Numbered from the stretch's first letter, positions 36,271-46,725 are shown. The stretch: DNA of 64,000 nucleotides from an uncultured Nitrosomonas sp. (GCA_902826115.1 CADEDO010000007.1:1-64000), one strand, 5' to 3'. The notes: generated by a model not told the origin, from the sequence alone. Made by a program: numbers and translations.

Positions 36271-37572
36271 ATGAAAATTTATGATTTGATCGGCATTGGT
36301 TTTGGCCCATCCAATATCGCATTGGCTATTGCACTCGAAGAGAAAAAACAGATTGATCATCATGTTGAATCTTTTTTTATAGAAAAACAACCCAGTTTTG
36401 CTTGGCATGCCAACATGATGCTGGATAACGCACATATGCAAGTTTCCTTCCTGAAGGATTTGGTCACGATGCGTAATCCTTCAAGCCGTTTTACGTTTAT
36501 CAATTACCTGCACGAAAATAACCGATTGCAGGATTTCATCAACCTAAAAACTTTTTTCCCAAGCCGTCATGAGTTTAATGATTACCTGACATGGGCAGCA
36601 GCACATTTTAATCACTGTTGTGCTTACGGTGAAGAAGTGATTGAAGTGCTTCCGGAAAAATTGGGCGATGAGATTGCATTATTACGAGTTCGCTCGCGCG
36701 ATAAATCACAAGTTGTACATGAACGTGTAACCCGAAGCCTGGTTATCAGTATTGGGGGGCAACCCAGGATTCCTGATTGCTTCTCGTCATTAAAAAAAGA
36801 TGCGCGGATTTTTCATTCAAATAACTATCTGCAAGAGATTAAACAACATGTGAGCGCCAAAAAAATCGCTGTAGTAGGAGCGGGACAGAGTGCATCAGAA
36901 ATTTTTATGGATTTGCATCATCGTTCCAAACACACACAAGTGGATCTGATTATGCGTGCTCGCTCAATCAAACCCTCTGATGATAGCCCCTTTGTGAATG
37001 AGATTTTCAATACCGATTTTACTGACTATGTTTTTAATAGTCCTGAGCAGAAGCGCACCGAAATTCTCGATGAATTTTGGCATACCAACTATGCTGCACC
37101 TGATCTGGTTTTGATTGAACAGATTTTTAATGTGTTTTATCAACAAAAAGTTTCTGGCATTGAGCGGCATCGTTTTCTACGACGACATGAGGTCAGGAAA
37201 GCTATCGCTCAACCAGGAGGCATTCAGCTTATCCTGCACGATCTCAATGCAGATAACCCGCGAGCGGAAACCTATGATGCAGTGGTGCTTGCCACAGGTT
37301 ACCACCGCGATCACTACAAATCTTTATTAACACCACTTGCACCATATTTCAGAGACTTGACGGTCGATCGACACTATCGATTATGTAGCGCGCCGAATTT
37401 CAAGCCGGCAGTTTTTCTCCAGGGTGCCTGTGAGTCGAGTCACGGCTTGAGCGATACCTTGCTGTCAGTTACAGCGGTGCGCACGAGTGAAATAGCGCAA
37501 GCGCTTATTCAGTCCCTTAACCATTCTAAAAATATGCCTGCAAAACGCACGATGTCAACTGAATTGGTTTGA
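36271..37572 (+). CDS. L-ornithine/L-lysine N-monooxygenase
   Basis: 433 aa from the ATG at 36271; the open frame extends upstream to 36112, but that part is antisense-like overlap with the acyltransferase gene. The FAD site is GIGFGPSN at residues 8-15, the NADPH site VVGAGQSASE starts at 201, and an ATGYH motif lies near the C-terminus. The opening YDLIGIGFGPSN and IALAIALEE is closer to PvdA/SidA-type ornithine 5-monooxygenases than to IucD, in my reading, but substrate cannot be fixed. It makes the N-hydroxy amine that the preceding acyltransferase turns into a hydroxamate iron ligand. Confidence 0.92.
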   Translation: MKIYDLIGIGFGPSNIALAIALEEKKQIDHHVESFFIEKQPSFAWHANMMLDNAHMQVSFLKDLVTMRNPSSRFTFINYLHENNRLQDFINLKTFFPSRHEFNDYLTWAAAHFNHCCAYGEEVIEVLPEKLGDEIALLRVRSRDKSQVVHERVTRSLVISIGGQPRIPDCFSSLKKDARIFHSNNYLQEIKQHVSAKKIAVVGAGQSASEIFMDLHHRSKHTQVDLIMRARSIKPSDDSPFVNEIFNTDFTDYVFNSPEQKRTEILDEFWHTNYAAPDLVLIEQIFNVFYQQKVSGIERHRFLRRHEVRKAIAQPGGIQLILHDLNADNPRAETYDAVVLATGYHRDHYKSLLTPLAPYFRDLTVDRHYRLCSAPNFKPAVFLQGACESSHGLSDTLLSVTAVRTSEIAQALIQSLNHSKNMPAKRTMSTELV

Positions 37573-37637
37573 TGTGATAAATCGCGGTTTTGAGGGATTA
37601 ATTCCAAATTAACAATAGAATATACAAACACTTAATC

Positions 37638-39917
37638 ATGGATATTTTGATTCAACATAACAGATTGATTATGATGCTTAAACGCTCGGTATTTTTTTTC
37701 GTTTTACCATTGACTGTTGGGGCTTTGGCAAGCGATGGTCATGCACAGTCTCAACAACAAGCTATAGATAGGCCCGCTGAAGCCAAAACCCAACAAAATA
37801 AAACTTCTTCAGAAGAAAATCATACAGCACCATCAGTGTCGCCAAATACGACAGTGCTGCCTCCGGTAACTGTTGAAGCTAAAGCCTCCGAAGAGGTTGC
37901 TGGATATGTTGCCAAACGTAGCTCTACAGCCACCAAAACGGATACGCCGATTCTTGAGATACCGCAATCCGTTTCTGTGGTTACTCGTCGAGAGCTGGAT
38001 ATGCGCAGCGTACAGAATTTTACTGAAGCCTTACGCTATGTTCCTGGGGTCACTGTGGATCAATTCGGGTTTGAGGGGCGTGGTTTTGAATACTTGTTGA
38101 TGCGCGGTTTCAATGGCCTCACGACAGCAAATTTTCGTGATGGCTTGAGTAATGCAGCACAGGGATTGTTTTTCGGTTCATTCATTACCGATACCTATGG
38201 ACTTGAGCGAGTTGACGTGTTGCGCGGACCCTCTTCGGTTCTGTTCGGCCGTGGTGACGCCGGAGGTATTGTTAATCGTGTGACGAAACGACCCAATGCC
38301 AATCCAGCGCGTGAAATTCAATTTCAGTATGGTAATTTTGATCGTAAACGTATTGCTGCTGATGTTGGTGCTGTCAGTAAAGATGGTACGCTGATGTTTC
38401 GATTGGTCACGTCGGCGCTGGATAGTGACACGCAAGTCAAATTCCCGGGTGCCGGTGGCGATCGCGCTGAAAATCGGCGGTTTTATATTGCACCGTCGGT
38501 GACATGGCGACCAACAGTAGACACAACCATTACTCTGATGGGGGATGTGCTCAATAATCGTAGCGGAGCATCTGCATTTTTACTCACTGCGCCAGATGGT
38601 GGTTTTACAAATATTCAGCAGGGTGATCCGAAATTTTCAAGATATGCAACGAATCAATCTTCCTTTAGCTATCAGATTGAGCATCATTTCAATGACATCC
38701 TGACCGCCCGCCAGAATTTCCGCTATGCACAGCAAAGCGGACAATTTAGGGATTTATTTTCACTGGGATACAATACGATAGACCAACCTTCGCTAGCGGA
38801 CCGTGGAACCTATGCAACCAAAGAGCGATTGAGTCAAATTGTGCTCGATACCCATTTGCAAGCGAAAGTCAATACGGGTCCAATCAATCATACAGTGTTA
38901 TTGGGTGCGGATTGGAATCAGACCAATGCATCAATGAGATATTTTGAAGGTTACGTGAATGGATTTACACCGCCAGGAATCGATATTCTTAATCCAGTGT
39001 ATTTGCAATCAATTCCTACGCCAGATCTACTACTGACCCATGCTAAGCAGAAAATCGATCAACTCGGATTTTATTTGCAGGATCAGATTCGTTACGATCA
39101 AAACTGGATTCTAACTTTAAGTGGGCGTTATGATCGAATTCATTCTAAAGATAATGATCTGCTAAGTGTAACCACTACTCGTGGCAAGGATAGTGCATTT
39201 ACCGGAAGAGCCGGTTTAACCTATTTATTCTCTAACGGAATTGCTCCCTATGTTAGTTATTCGCAATCATTTTTGCCACAAGCTGGATTTGATTCCAATA
39301 ATCGTGCTTTTGATCCGACGCGTGGTTCGCAATATGAAGTCGGGATTAAATATCAACCTGTGGGCGGAAACAGCCTTTATACCATGGCGTTGTTTGATCT
39401 GACCAAAACCAATGTGTTGACTCGTGATCCGAATGATGAAAGCGGTTTCCGTTTTGTGCAAACCGGTGAAGTCGGATCGCGCGGTGCCGAGTTAGAAGCA
39501 AGAACAGAGTTGTTGCATGGTTTGAATTTTATCGGCGCATTTACTTATCATGAAGTCACTGTCACGAAAAGCAATGATGGGAATGAAGGCAGAATGCCGG
39601 TTCAAACGCCTACCACAATGACTTCAGCTTGGTTGGATTACTCATTGGGAAGTACTGGGATTAACTGGTTGCAAGGGGTTGGGATTGGTGGTGGAGTACG
39701 TTATGTAGGACGAGTCTTTAACGATGAGGAAAATACCAATTCTACCCCGGCATTTACATTGTTTGACGCCACGCTGCGCTATGACCGTGGTCCTGTGTTG
39801 TTTACTCTCAATGCCAGCAATCTATTCAATAACCATTATTTGTCTTCCACTTTCTTCGGCAGAAACTATCTTGGAACAGAGCGAACAGTCATTGGTTCTA
39901 TGACATTCAGATTCTAG
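37638..39917 (+). CDS. TonB-dependent ferric-siderophore receptor
   Basis: 759 aa. An N-terminal signal peptide ends near GHA; ATGs at 37671 and 37674 would give a more typical signal peptide than the ATG at 37638, and no start has a clear ribosome-binding site. A Gln/Thr/Pro-rich linker leads to a TonB-box-like VTVEAKA, then a plug domain (IPQSVSVVTRREL, VERVDVLRGPSSVLFGRG-like block) and a beta barrel ending in Phe. This fits the hydroxamate-receptor group (FhuA/FoxA-like). There is no N-terminal signalling (STN) domain, unlike FpvA, so it should not control the sigma factor. It lies in the siderophore operon and probably takes up the cluster's own product. Confidence 0.9.
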   Translation: MDILIQHNRLIMMLKRSVFFFVLPLTVGALASDGHAQSQQQAIDRPAEAKTQQNKTSSEENHTAPSVSPNTTVLPPVTVEAKASEEVAGYVAKRSSTATKTDTPILEIPQSVSVVTRRELDMRSVQNFTEALRYVPGVTVDQFGFEGRGFEYLLMRGFNGLTTANFRDGLSNAAQGLFFGSFITDTYGLERVDVLRGPSSVLFGRGDAGGIVNRVTKRPNANPAREIQFQYGNFDRKRIAADVGAVSKDGTLMFRLVTSALDSDTQVKFPGAGGDRAENRRFYIAPSVTWRPTVDTTITLMGDVLNNRSGASAFLLTAPDGGFTNIQQGDPKFSRYATNQSSFSYQIEHHFNDILTARQNFRYAQQSGQFRDLFSLGYNTIDQPSLADRGTYATKERLSQIVLDTHLQAKVNTGPINHTVLLGADWNQTNASMRYFEGYVNGFTPPGIDILNPVYLQSIPTPDLLLTHAKQKIDQLGFYLQDQIRYDQNWILTLSGRYDRIHSKDNDLLSVTTTRGKDSAFTGRAGLTYLFSNGIAPYVSYSQSFLPQAGFDSNNRAFDPTRGSQYEVGIKYQPVGGNSLYTMALFDLTKTNVLTRDPNDESGFRFVQTGEVGSRGAELEARTELLHGLNFIGAFTYHEVTVTKSNDGNEGRMPVQTPTTMTSAWLDYSLGSTGINWLQGVGIGGGVRYVGRVFNDEENTNSTPAFTLFDATLRYDRGPVLFTLNASNLFNNHYLSSTFFGRNYLGTERTVIGSMTFRF

Positions 39918-39968
39918 GCAAAGATAAACTGCATTGATCATTGCAATTGCACTATTGGAGGACACTTG

Positions 39969-40934
39969 ATGTTACTTGATCCTGATCTGGCGGCTTTTCT
40001 TGAGCTGGTCGAAGCAAATATCATGAGCGGGGAAAAACCGGAGATGCATACGCTGACACCTGAGAAAGCACGCAACGAATATGAAGCTTCAACGCAAATT
40101 CTCGATGTACCTGGAGTGCCGGTAGGCAGCGTTACTCATATCAGTATTCCATGCCGCGATGGTCAATCGATCGCTGCGCGCTTATATAAGCCGACTGAAT
40201 CCAGTGAAACGATGGATTCTCTGCCAGTACTGCTCTATTTCCATGGCGGAGGATATTGTATTGGGAGTCTTGATTCTCATGATTCATTGTGTCGATCATT
40301 GACAACCTTGACACCTTGCTGCGTGTTGAATGTGGCCTACCGGCTAGCGCCTGAATATCAATTTCCAACCGCTGTCTATGATGCGCAAGATGCCTATCGT
40401 TGGTTACTGTCCACAGGATCGGAATATGGTCTGGATGTGGGGCGGGTCGCGGTTGGAGGGGATAGTGCCGGCGGTACGTTGGCTACGGGCTTGACTATTG
40501 CCGCACAGCAGGAAAATTGGCCGCAACCGGTGTGCCAGATATTACTCTATCCTTGTACCAGCGTCTGGCAGAATACCGAATCGCATCATCGTTTTGCACA
40601 AGGTTATTTACTCGAAGCGAAAACGCTTCAGTGGATGTTTGCAAATTACCTGCGTACCGATGCCGATCGAACGGATTGGCGTTTTGCGCCACTGCAAGCG
40701 AGCGACTTGCGTAATCTTGCGCCGACCTTCTTGGTGTTGGCTGAGTATGATCCTTTGCTTGATGAAGGAATCGCGTATGCAGAAAAGCTTAAAACCGCCG
40801 GTATTTCCACGCGAATCAAAATTTATTCCGGAATGACACACGATTTTGCTCGCCTCGGGAACATTGTCAGCGAAGCCGAGCAAGTGCGTAACGACATAGC
40901 CGGCGAGCTTGCTAATGCATTTTGTCCAAAATAG
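39969..40934 (+). CDS. Alpha/beta hydrolase, hormone-sensitive-lipase family
   Basis: 321 aa from ATG 39969, with GGAGG seven bases upstream; a TTG at 39966 is also in frame. It has the HSL oxyanion motif HGGGY near residue 93, the nucleophile Ser166 in GDSAGG, and downstream Asp and His (EYDPLLDEG; MTHDF). Such enzymes hydrolyse short esters. Its place right after the receptor suggests a task in siderophore breakdown or maturation, such as cleaving an ester of a TE-cyclised product, but this is a guess. It is not of the Fes or IroE family. Confidence 0.85.
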   Translation: MLLDPDLAAFLELVEANIMSGEKPEMHTLTPEKARNEYEASTQILDVPGVPVGSVTHISIPCRDGQSIAARLYKPTESSETMDSLPVLLYFHGGGYCIGSLDSHDSLCRSLTTLTPCCVLNVAYRLAPEYQFPTAVYDAQDAYRWLLSTGSEYGLDVGRVAVGGDSAGGTLATGLTIAAQQENWPQPVCQILLYPCTSVWQNTESHHRFAQGYLLEAKTLQWMFANYLRTDADRTDWRFAPLQASDLRNLAPTFLVLAEYDPLLDEGIAYAEKLKTAGISTRIKIYSGMTHDFARLGNIVSEAEQVRNDIAGELANAFCPK

Positions 40935-41011
40935 ATTGAGTAACTCGTACCTGTATCTTCAGACTTCATTGATGATCAAATGCCCTGCCAAATGGGATTG
41001 GATGGATCTCA

Positions 41012-42379
41012 GTGATTAGGATTTTTATTTGGGCGATGCTTTTTTTTATTCTGGCAGGCTGCATGACAGCGCCACAGCGTCAAGTTGAAGAAGTCGGCGC
41101 GAAATTACCGGATCAATGGGGCGAGGAGGAAGCGTTTAATCAACCGATCCCTACGCGATGGGTGGAGACCTTTGGTGACGCGCAGTTGAATGCTTTGGTT
41201 GATACTGCGTTAGTCAACAATTATGAATTGAAAGCGGCGGCAGCACGCGTGAGTGCGGCGATTGCGCAAGCGCGTATTGACGGTTCGAGCCGCTGGCCAC
41301 AGTTTTTCTTTACCGCCGATCACCAACAAGTTCAGATTCGTGAAGCAGGTTTTGGCTCATCAAGGTTTGGTGTGTTTGAGGCGCTGTTTGGTCTGAGCTG
41401 GGAAGTGGATGTGTGGGGGCGAATACGCGATTTCCAGCAAGCTTCGGTGTTAGAAGCGGACGCGATGAATACCGATTATTATGGTGCACGACTATCTCTT
41501 GCAGCGCGAGTGGCACAAAGTTATTTTGAATTAACGGAAGCTAAAAGTCTGGCGGCGATCGTCGAGCAATCGATTAAAGACCGTACTATCATCGTCAATC
41601 TGGTACGTGGGCGTTTTCAACGCGGCCTGGTACGGGGTCTGGATTTGCGCTTGGCGCTTACCGATTTGGCGAATGCCGAAGCGGAACTCAAGGAGGCACG
41701 CAATCTAATCCAGAATATCGCGCGCCGACTGGAGATTTTGTTAGGGCATTACCCGGCAGGAAAGGAAGTTACATCGACAACGCTGCCGCAACTGCCGACT
41801 ACCATTCCTGCCGGTTTACCTGCAGAGTTGCTGGAACGGCGACCGGACATGGTCGCCGCGTTCAGACGTTTGCAAGCTGACGATCTGCGAGCCGTCAGTG
41901 CAAGGAAATTGCGTTTGCCGCGCATTACCCTGACGGCTGTCGGCGGCACACGCAGCGCCGATCTGACCGAGCTGATCGACCCCAGATCTGCGGCCTGGAA
42001 CGTATTTTCCGGACTCATGCAACCCCTGTTTGCCGGTGGGCGCATTCAGGGTGAAATCTTTCGCACGCAAGCTTTTGCAGAGGAAGCATTGAATATTTAC
42101 AAAAATACCGCACTGAACGCTTTCCGAGAGGTTGAACAAGCACTGGCGGCGGAAGAATGGTTGCGGCAACAAGAAATATCGCTCAAGAAAGCTGTTGAAC
42201 AAACTGAAGCCAGTCAGAAAATGGCAGTTTATTCTTATCGTAATGGCCTGATTGGAATCCTCACGTTACTGGACAGCTACCGCAGTACACTCAATGCCCA
42301 AAGCGCCCATCTGTCGGTTACTCGGCAATTGCTCAGCAACCGCATCAATCTGTATCTGGCGCTGGGAGGAGATGTGTGA
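41012..42379 (+). CDS. Outer-membrane efflux lipoprotein, TolC/NodT family
   Basis: 455 aa from a GTG at 41012. A lipoprotein signal with lipobox LAGC is followed by two long repeats of the outer-membrane efflux protein domain (alpha-helical barrel; the second half contains LLERRPDMVAAFRRLQ and a FAGGRIQGE segment). It forms the outer-membrane exit duct of a tripartite pump with the adaptor and RND genes just downstream. In this setting it is a candidate for siderophore secretion, comparable to OpmQ in the pyoverdine system (inference). Confidence 0.92.
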   Translation: MIRIFIWAMLFFILAGCMTAPQRQVEEVGAKLPDQWGEEEAFNQPIPTRWVETFGDAQLNALVDTALVNNYELKAAAARVSAAIAQARIDGSSRWPQFFFTADHQQVQIREAGFGSSRFGVFEALFGLSWEVDVWGRIRDFQQASVLEADAMNTDYYGARLSLAARVAQSYFELTEAKSLAAIVEQSIKDRTIIVNLVRGRFQRGLVRGLDLRLALTDLANAEAELKEARNLIQNIARRLEILLGHYPAGKEVTSTTLPQLPTTIPAGLPAELLERRPDMVAAFRRLQADDLRAVSARKLRLPRITLTAVGGTRSADLTELIDPRSAAWNVFSGLMQPLFAGGRIQGEIFRTQAFAEEALNIYKNTALNAFREVEQALAAEEWLRQQEISLKKAVEQTEASQKMAVYSYRNGLIGILTLLDSYRSTLNAQSAHLSVTRQLLSNRINLYLALGGDV

Positions 42380-42427
42380 TGAGGCGACTGCAGTGACTAT
42401 AAACCGGAATTTGATTATTACCCATTT

Positions 42428-43618
42428 ATGAATATACGTCGGCAATTACTCATCGCACTCATGATTGCGATTACAGGCGGATTGGTCGCGCTGGTCATTG
42501 TTAATTCGCCACCGCAAACCGATCAGCAGGAAGACATCGTCAAACCGCCTGCCGTTCGCGTCATCACAGTGAAACCTGAACGGCTGCGCATGGACGTGCG
42601 CTCGCAAGGACGGGTCATGGCGCAAACCGAGATAGACCTGGTGACCGGCGTCTCGGGCAATATCATTAAAATCTCTCCCGCCTTTGTCAGTGGTGGTTTT
42701 TTCAAGAAAGGCGATTTGTTGGTTGCGATCGATCCGGCAGAATATGATCTGCGGGTAGCGCAAGCGCAAGCACGGGTAATGGAGGCACAATACCAACTGA
42801 CACGCGAAGAAGCGGAAGCGGAACAGGCGCGCGATGAATGGCAGCATCTGGGGCAGGGAGATCCCAATCCGCTCAGCTTGAGAATTCCGCAACTGAATGA
42901 AAAGAAAGCAAAACTCTCGGCCGAGCAAGAAGAGCTGAAAAATGCCCGATTATTGAGGCAGCGCACCGACATACGCGCACCCTTCGATGGCCGGGTGCGT
43001 AACAAAGAAGTTGGCATGGGACAATATCTCAGCAGCGGTGTCGTATTAGGCAGAATCTACAACAGCGACCTGGCGGAAGTGCGCCTGTCCTTAAGCACGC
43101 AAGAACTCGCTTTCGTGGATTTTCCGGACTTACCCAACCGTACGCAATCCAAGCAGGGAACGGCGGTGAAACTCACCGCAAGCTACCAAGGACAGCAGCA
43201 CACCTGGTTGGGTCGTATTGTGCGCAGTGAAGGTGTGGTCGATCAAGAAACAGGCATGGTGATGGTGATTGCACAAATTCCGGATCCATTCGGTCTGGGT
43301 GCAAAGAAACCTGAACTATCGGGTACGCAATCATCTGCTGCTATTTTGCCGGTCGGCCTGTTTGTCGAAGCCAACATTGAAGGACGTTGGTTCGACAATA
43401 TGATCGTTTTGCCAGCGAGTGCATTGCTCAGGAACAATCAGGTCGCTGTCCTGGATCAAGATAACCGCTTACGTTTCCGCGCTGTGGAAATACTCAGGAG
43501 AGAACGCGAACAAGCCATCGTTAAGGCCGGATTAAATGCGGGGGAACGCGTATTGGTTTCCGGCTTATCTCATCCGGCTGAAGGGATGACAGTGACACCC
43601 ATTGAGCTTGTTCCATGA
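42428..43618 (+). CDS. RND efflux periplasmic adaptor (HlyD/AcrA family)
   Basis: 396 aa with an N-terminal membrane anchor (about residues 7-25), a lipoyl half-motif region, a helical hairpin around residues 110-175 (ARVMEAQYQLTREEAEAEQ) and the return strand DIRAPFDGRVRNKEVGMGQY. It links the inner-membrane RND pump to the outer-membrane channel. The stop codon overlaps the ATG of the RND gene by four bases, showing tight coupling. Substrate unknown; the siderophore is the obvious candidate from context. Confidence 0.93.
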   Translation: MNIRRQLLIALMIAITGGLVALVIVNSPPQTDQQEDIVKPPAVRVITVKPERLRMDVRSQGRVMAQTEIDLVTGVSGNIIKISPAFVSGGFFKKGDLLVAIDPAEYDLRVAQAQARVMEAQYQLTREEAEAEQARDEWQHLGQGDPNPLSLRIPQLNEKKAKLSAEQEELKNARLLRQRTDIRAPFDGRVRNKEVGMGQYLSSGVVLGRIYNSDLAEVRLSLSTQELAFVDFPDLPNRTQSKQGTAVKLTASYQGQQHTWLGRIVRSEGVVDQETGMVMVIAQIPDPFGLGAKKPELSGTQSSAAILPVGLFVEANIEGRWFDNMIVLPASALLRNNQVAVLDQDNRLRFRAVEILRREREQAIVKAGLNAGERVLVSGLSHPAEGMTVTPIELVP

Positions 43619-46600
43619 AACTGATCATCTGGTTTGCGCGTAATCCGGTTGCTGCCAATTTCCTCATGTTACTGATTATTGCGGGAGGATTGCTGGGTTT
43701 AACGATATCCAAGCGCCACACCGTTCCTCCCGCTCCACAAAACCAGCTGCAGATTGAAATTAACTATCCCGGTGCGGGTCCTGCGGAAGTAGAGCAAGCA
43801 TTGTGCATTCCGATTGAAGAAGCTATTCATGATCTGGAAGGGATTCGGCATATCAACTCAACGGCTCACCAAGCACAGTGCGAGATTATCGTTGAATTTG
43901 ATCCCGCAATCGGTTCGGCACGATTCCAGGCTGCTGTGCAGGGCAGGATGGATCGCATTACGACTTTTCCGAAAGAAGTTGAGAAACTGAAAATCCAGGA
44001 AATGAAAATTGGCACATCCGCGGTAACCATCATGGTGCACGGTGAAGTTGATATGCTGACCTTGATGCGTCAACGCGATCGACTGCAAGCCATGTTAAGC
44101 AAACATCCGGATATTGGAAAGCTGACGCCTTGGCCTCAGCTTTCCTATGAAATATCGATTGAAATTACAGAAGCGGATTTACGTCGACATGCACTAAGTT
44201 TTGAAGAAATGGCAGAAGTCATTCGCGCCGCTTCCAATAACATACCGGCAGGTGAATTGAAAAAATCTGATGGCAAGTTGTTGTTAAGGAGCAATAATCA
44301 GGCGATGACCGTGGCCGATTATGGAGTAATTAATCTGCGACCTGATCAGCATGGTGCGCGCTTGCTGCTCGGCGATATTGCGCAGATTCGTGAAACTGTC
44401 AGTGACAGGGATATATTGGCAAGAATCGATGGTAAACCGGCTGTGCAGATATTTGTGATATCCAAAGACCGGATCAAAACGACGGTGGAAGCGGTTAATG
44501 AAGTCATTGCAGCATTTCGTCCTGAATTGCCCCATGGGGTTGGTATTACCACTTGGGATGATTGGTCAAAATATTATGATCATAATATGTCCATGCTGTG
44601 GGAGAACGCAGTATCGGGCTTTATTCTGGTTTTTCTGATCTTGATGTTTACCATGCGATTCTATCTGGCGTTATGGGTGAGTTGCGGTATTTTGATTTCC
44701 CTGTTGGGAGCACTCTGGCTGATGCCGATGCTGGGAATTTCACTGAATACTTATTCAATCGCCGCCCTGATTTTGATTCTGGGTGTGTTGGCGGATGATG
44801 CTATCGTCGTGGGTGAGAATATATATACCCATCAACAGCGCGGTCGGCCTGGTTTGTCCGGTGCGATCAGCGGGACGCTGGAAGTCGCGCCATTAGTAGT
44901 GTTGATGGTGTCGTCCACGATGATTGCTTTCATCCCCGGACTGTTTTTGCCGGGACTTAGTGGATACTTGATGTACAACATTTCCCTAGTGATTATCGTA
45001 ACCCTAGCATTTTCCATGCTGGAGGCACTGCTGATACTGCCTGCTCATCTGGCTGTTAATTTTACACCTGCTAAAAAACAAAATGTCTGGTCTGCGACTA
45101 TCAGTGCGATCCAAGATCGAGTAGATGGCGGACTGCAATGGTTCATTGACTGTGTGTATATTCCGGTATTGAAATCATTGTTAAGGTTCCGCTATATAAC
45201 GCTATCAGTGTTCTCTATTGTGTTGATCATTACTGGAGCACTTGTTTTTTCCGGACGTATTCACAGTGTGATGGAAGCGCCGGTGAATGACTATTATTTG
45301 TTTGCCATTCTTCAGCTTCCGGCGGGTACCCCGTTAGAAGAGGTTAATCATCAAATCATGCGCCTGGAGCATATTGCCAACGAGATCCGGCTCGAATTAA
45401 ATACCGAACTCGGACTCGGTACATCGGATAAATTAAAGGATAGTTTTCAGCATATTATCGCTGTCATTGATGACAATTCCGGTTTCGTCGACATCGAAAT
45501 ATCGATTGACGAACGTATTCGTTCCAAAGTGGATAGTATTAAAAGACAATGGCAGGAGCGTTTTGGTGAGCTGCCTGCCGACACGACACTGTCTTTCCAG
45601 ACCTTCTGGCCAAGGGATCTGGGTATGCCCGCCATTCATTCTGCAAAAGCTATCGAGTTGAAGTTGATCGCAGCCGATGCCGCGCTGCAAAGCGCTGCTG
45701 GGGAGATACTTAAAGCCAGACTTTCTTCCTATGCCGGCGTGCACAGCGTAGCTGGCTCCATGCAGGCAGGTAAACCTGAGCTGCGCCTCAAGCTTAGGCC
45801 CGAAGCGGCGCTCCATGGTTTAACAATGCAAAGTTTGGGTGAACAGGTTCGCCATAGTTTTTTTGGATTGGAGGTGCAGCGCTTTTATCAGAATCGGGAT
45901 GAGATCCGCGTGATGCTGCGTTTTCCTTCTGAGCATCGCCGTTCCTTGGATGATTTATATCGCATGCCGATTAAACTGGATAACGGGAGTACTGCTCCGT
46001 TTGCTGTAGTAGCCGAAGCCGAATATACCCCTGGCTTCGCCAGTATTACCCGGCAAAATCGTGAGCGAATCCAAACAATCAGTGCGGAAGTTTTTAAAGG
46101 AGAAGCTAACGCCGAGGTTATTCTTGCTGATTTGCGCATCAAGGTGATTCCGGAATTGGAAGTGCAATATCCGGGGCTAAAGATCGAACCGGGTCAATCC
46201 AGACAGAAGCAGGAAAAAGCCATGTCTTCTTTATGGGGCTATGGCGCACTGGCAGTATTGGGAATCTACGCACTTCTGGCTGTTCCGCTACGTTCTTATA
46301 TACAGCCGCTAGTCATTATGCTGGCCATTCCATTTGGTTTCGTTGGCGCAGTATTGGGCCACCTGTTGCTGAAAATTCCTTTATCCCTGGAATCTTATGT
46401 GGCGTTATTTGCCGTGGGGGGAGTTGCTATCAACGATAGTTTGATATTGGTTGCAAAAATCAATGAAATGCTACAGAAAAACACATCGATTGATAAGGCT
46501 GTGGTTCTGGCAGGTAAGGCGCGTTTTCGCGCGATATTCCTGACCACAGCGACTACTGTTATGGGATTATTGCCACTCATTAATGAACAAAGTTCAGATG

Positions 46601-46725
46601 CTGAGAAACTCATGCCAATGGTGATTACACTGGCATTTGGTATATTTTTCTCGTCTTTAGTCACTTTGTTGCTAGTGCCAGTCAGTTGTGTGGTATTAAA
46701 AGATACCCAATCAAAAGCCTGTTAA
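43615..46725 (+). CDS. RND-type efflux transporter
   Basis: 1,036 aa, the usual size for AcrB-family proteins. It has an N-terminal transmembrane helix, two large periplasmic loops and about 12 predicted membrane segments. GVLADDAIVVGENIY in the fourth segment carries the paired Asp residues of the proton relay. Some segments look less like AcrB and more like the divergent RND group seen beside siderophore or metal genes. With the preceding adaptor and OMF genes it makes a complete pump, inside a siderophore operon. A PvdRT-OpmQ-like role in secretion or recycling is inferred. Confidence 0.92.
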   Translation: MKLIIWFARNPVAANFLMLLIIAGGLLGLTISKRHTVPPAPQNQLQIEINYPGAGPAEVEQALCIPIEEAIHDLEGIRHINSTAHQAQCEIIVEFDPAIGSARFQAAVQGRMDRITTFPKEVEKLKIQEMKIGTSAVTIMVHGEVDMLTLMRQRDRLQAMLSKHPDIGKLTPWPQLSYEISIEITEADLRRHALSFEEMAEVIRAASNNIPAGELKKSDGKLLLRSNNQAMTVADYGVINLRPDQHGARLLLGDIAQIRETVSDRDILARIDGKPAVQIFVISKDRIKTTVEAVNEVIAAFRPELPHGVGITTWDDWSKYYDHNMSMLWENAVSGFILVFLILMFTMRFYLALWVSCGILISLLGALWLMPMLGISLNTYSIAALILILGVLADDAIVVGENIYTHQQRGRPGLSGAISGTLEVAPLVVLMVSSTMIAFIPGLFLPGLSGYLMYNISLVIIVTLAFSMLEALLILPAHLAVNFTPAKKQNVWSATISAIQDRVDGGLQWFIDCVYIPVLKSLLRFRYITLSVFSIVLIITGALVFSGRIHSVMEAPVNDYYLFAILQLPAGTPLEEVNHQIMRLEHIANEIRLELNTELGLGTSDKLKDSFQHIIAVIDDNSGFVDIEISIDERIRSKVDSIKRQWQERFGELPADTTLSFQTFWPRDLGMPAIHSAKAIELKLIAADAALQSAAGEILKARLSSYAGVHSVAGSMQAGKPELRLKLRPEAALHGLTMQSLGEQVRHSFFGLEVQRFYQNRDEIRVMLRFPSEHRRSLDDLYRMPIKLDNGSTAPFAVVAEAEYTPGFASITRQNRERIQTISAEVFKGEANAEVILADLRIKVIPELEVQYPGLKIEPGQSRQKQEKAMSSLWGYGALAVLGIYALLAVPLRSYIQPLVIMLAIPFGFVGAVLGHLLLKIPLSLESYVALFAVGGVAINDSLILVAKINEMLQKNTSIDKAVVLAGKARFRAIFLTTATTVMGLLPLINEQSSDAEKLMPMVITLAFGIFFSSLVTLLLVPVSCVVLKDTQSKAC

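Noticed and set aside
37638-39917. FpvA-like signalling domain in the TonB receptor
   Set aside because: Only a ~50-residue Gln/Thr/Pro-rich linker lies between the signal peptide and the TonB box; there is no room for an STN domain.
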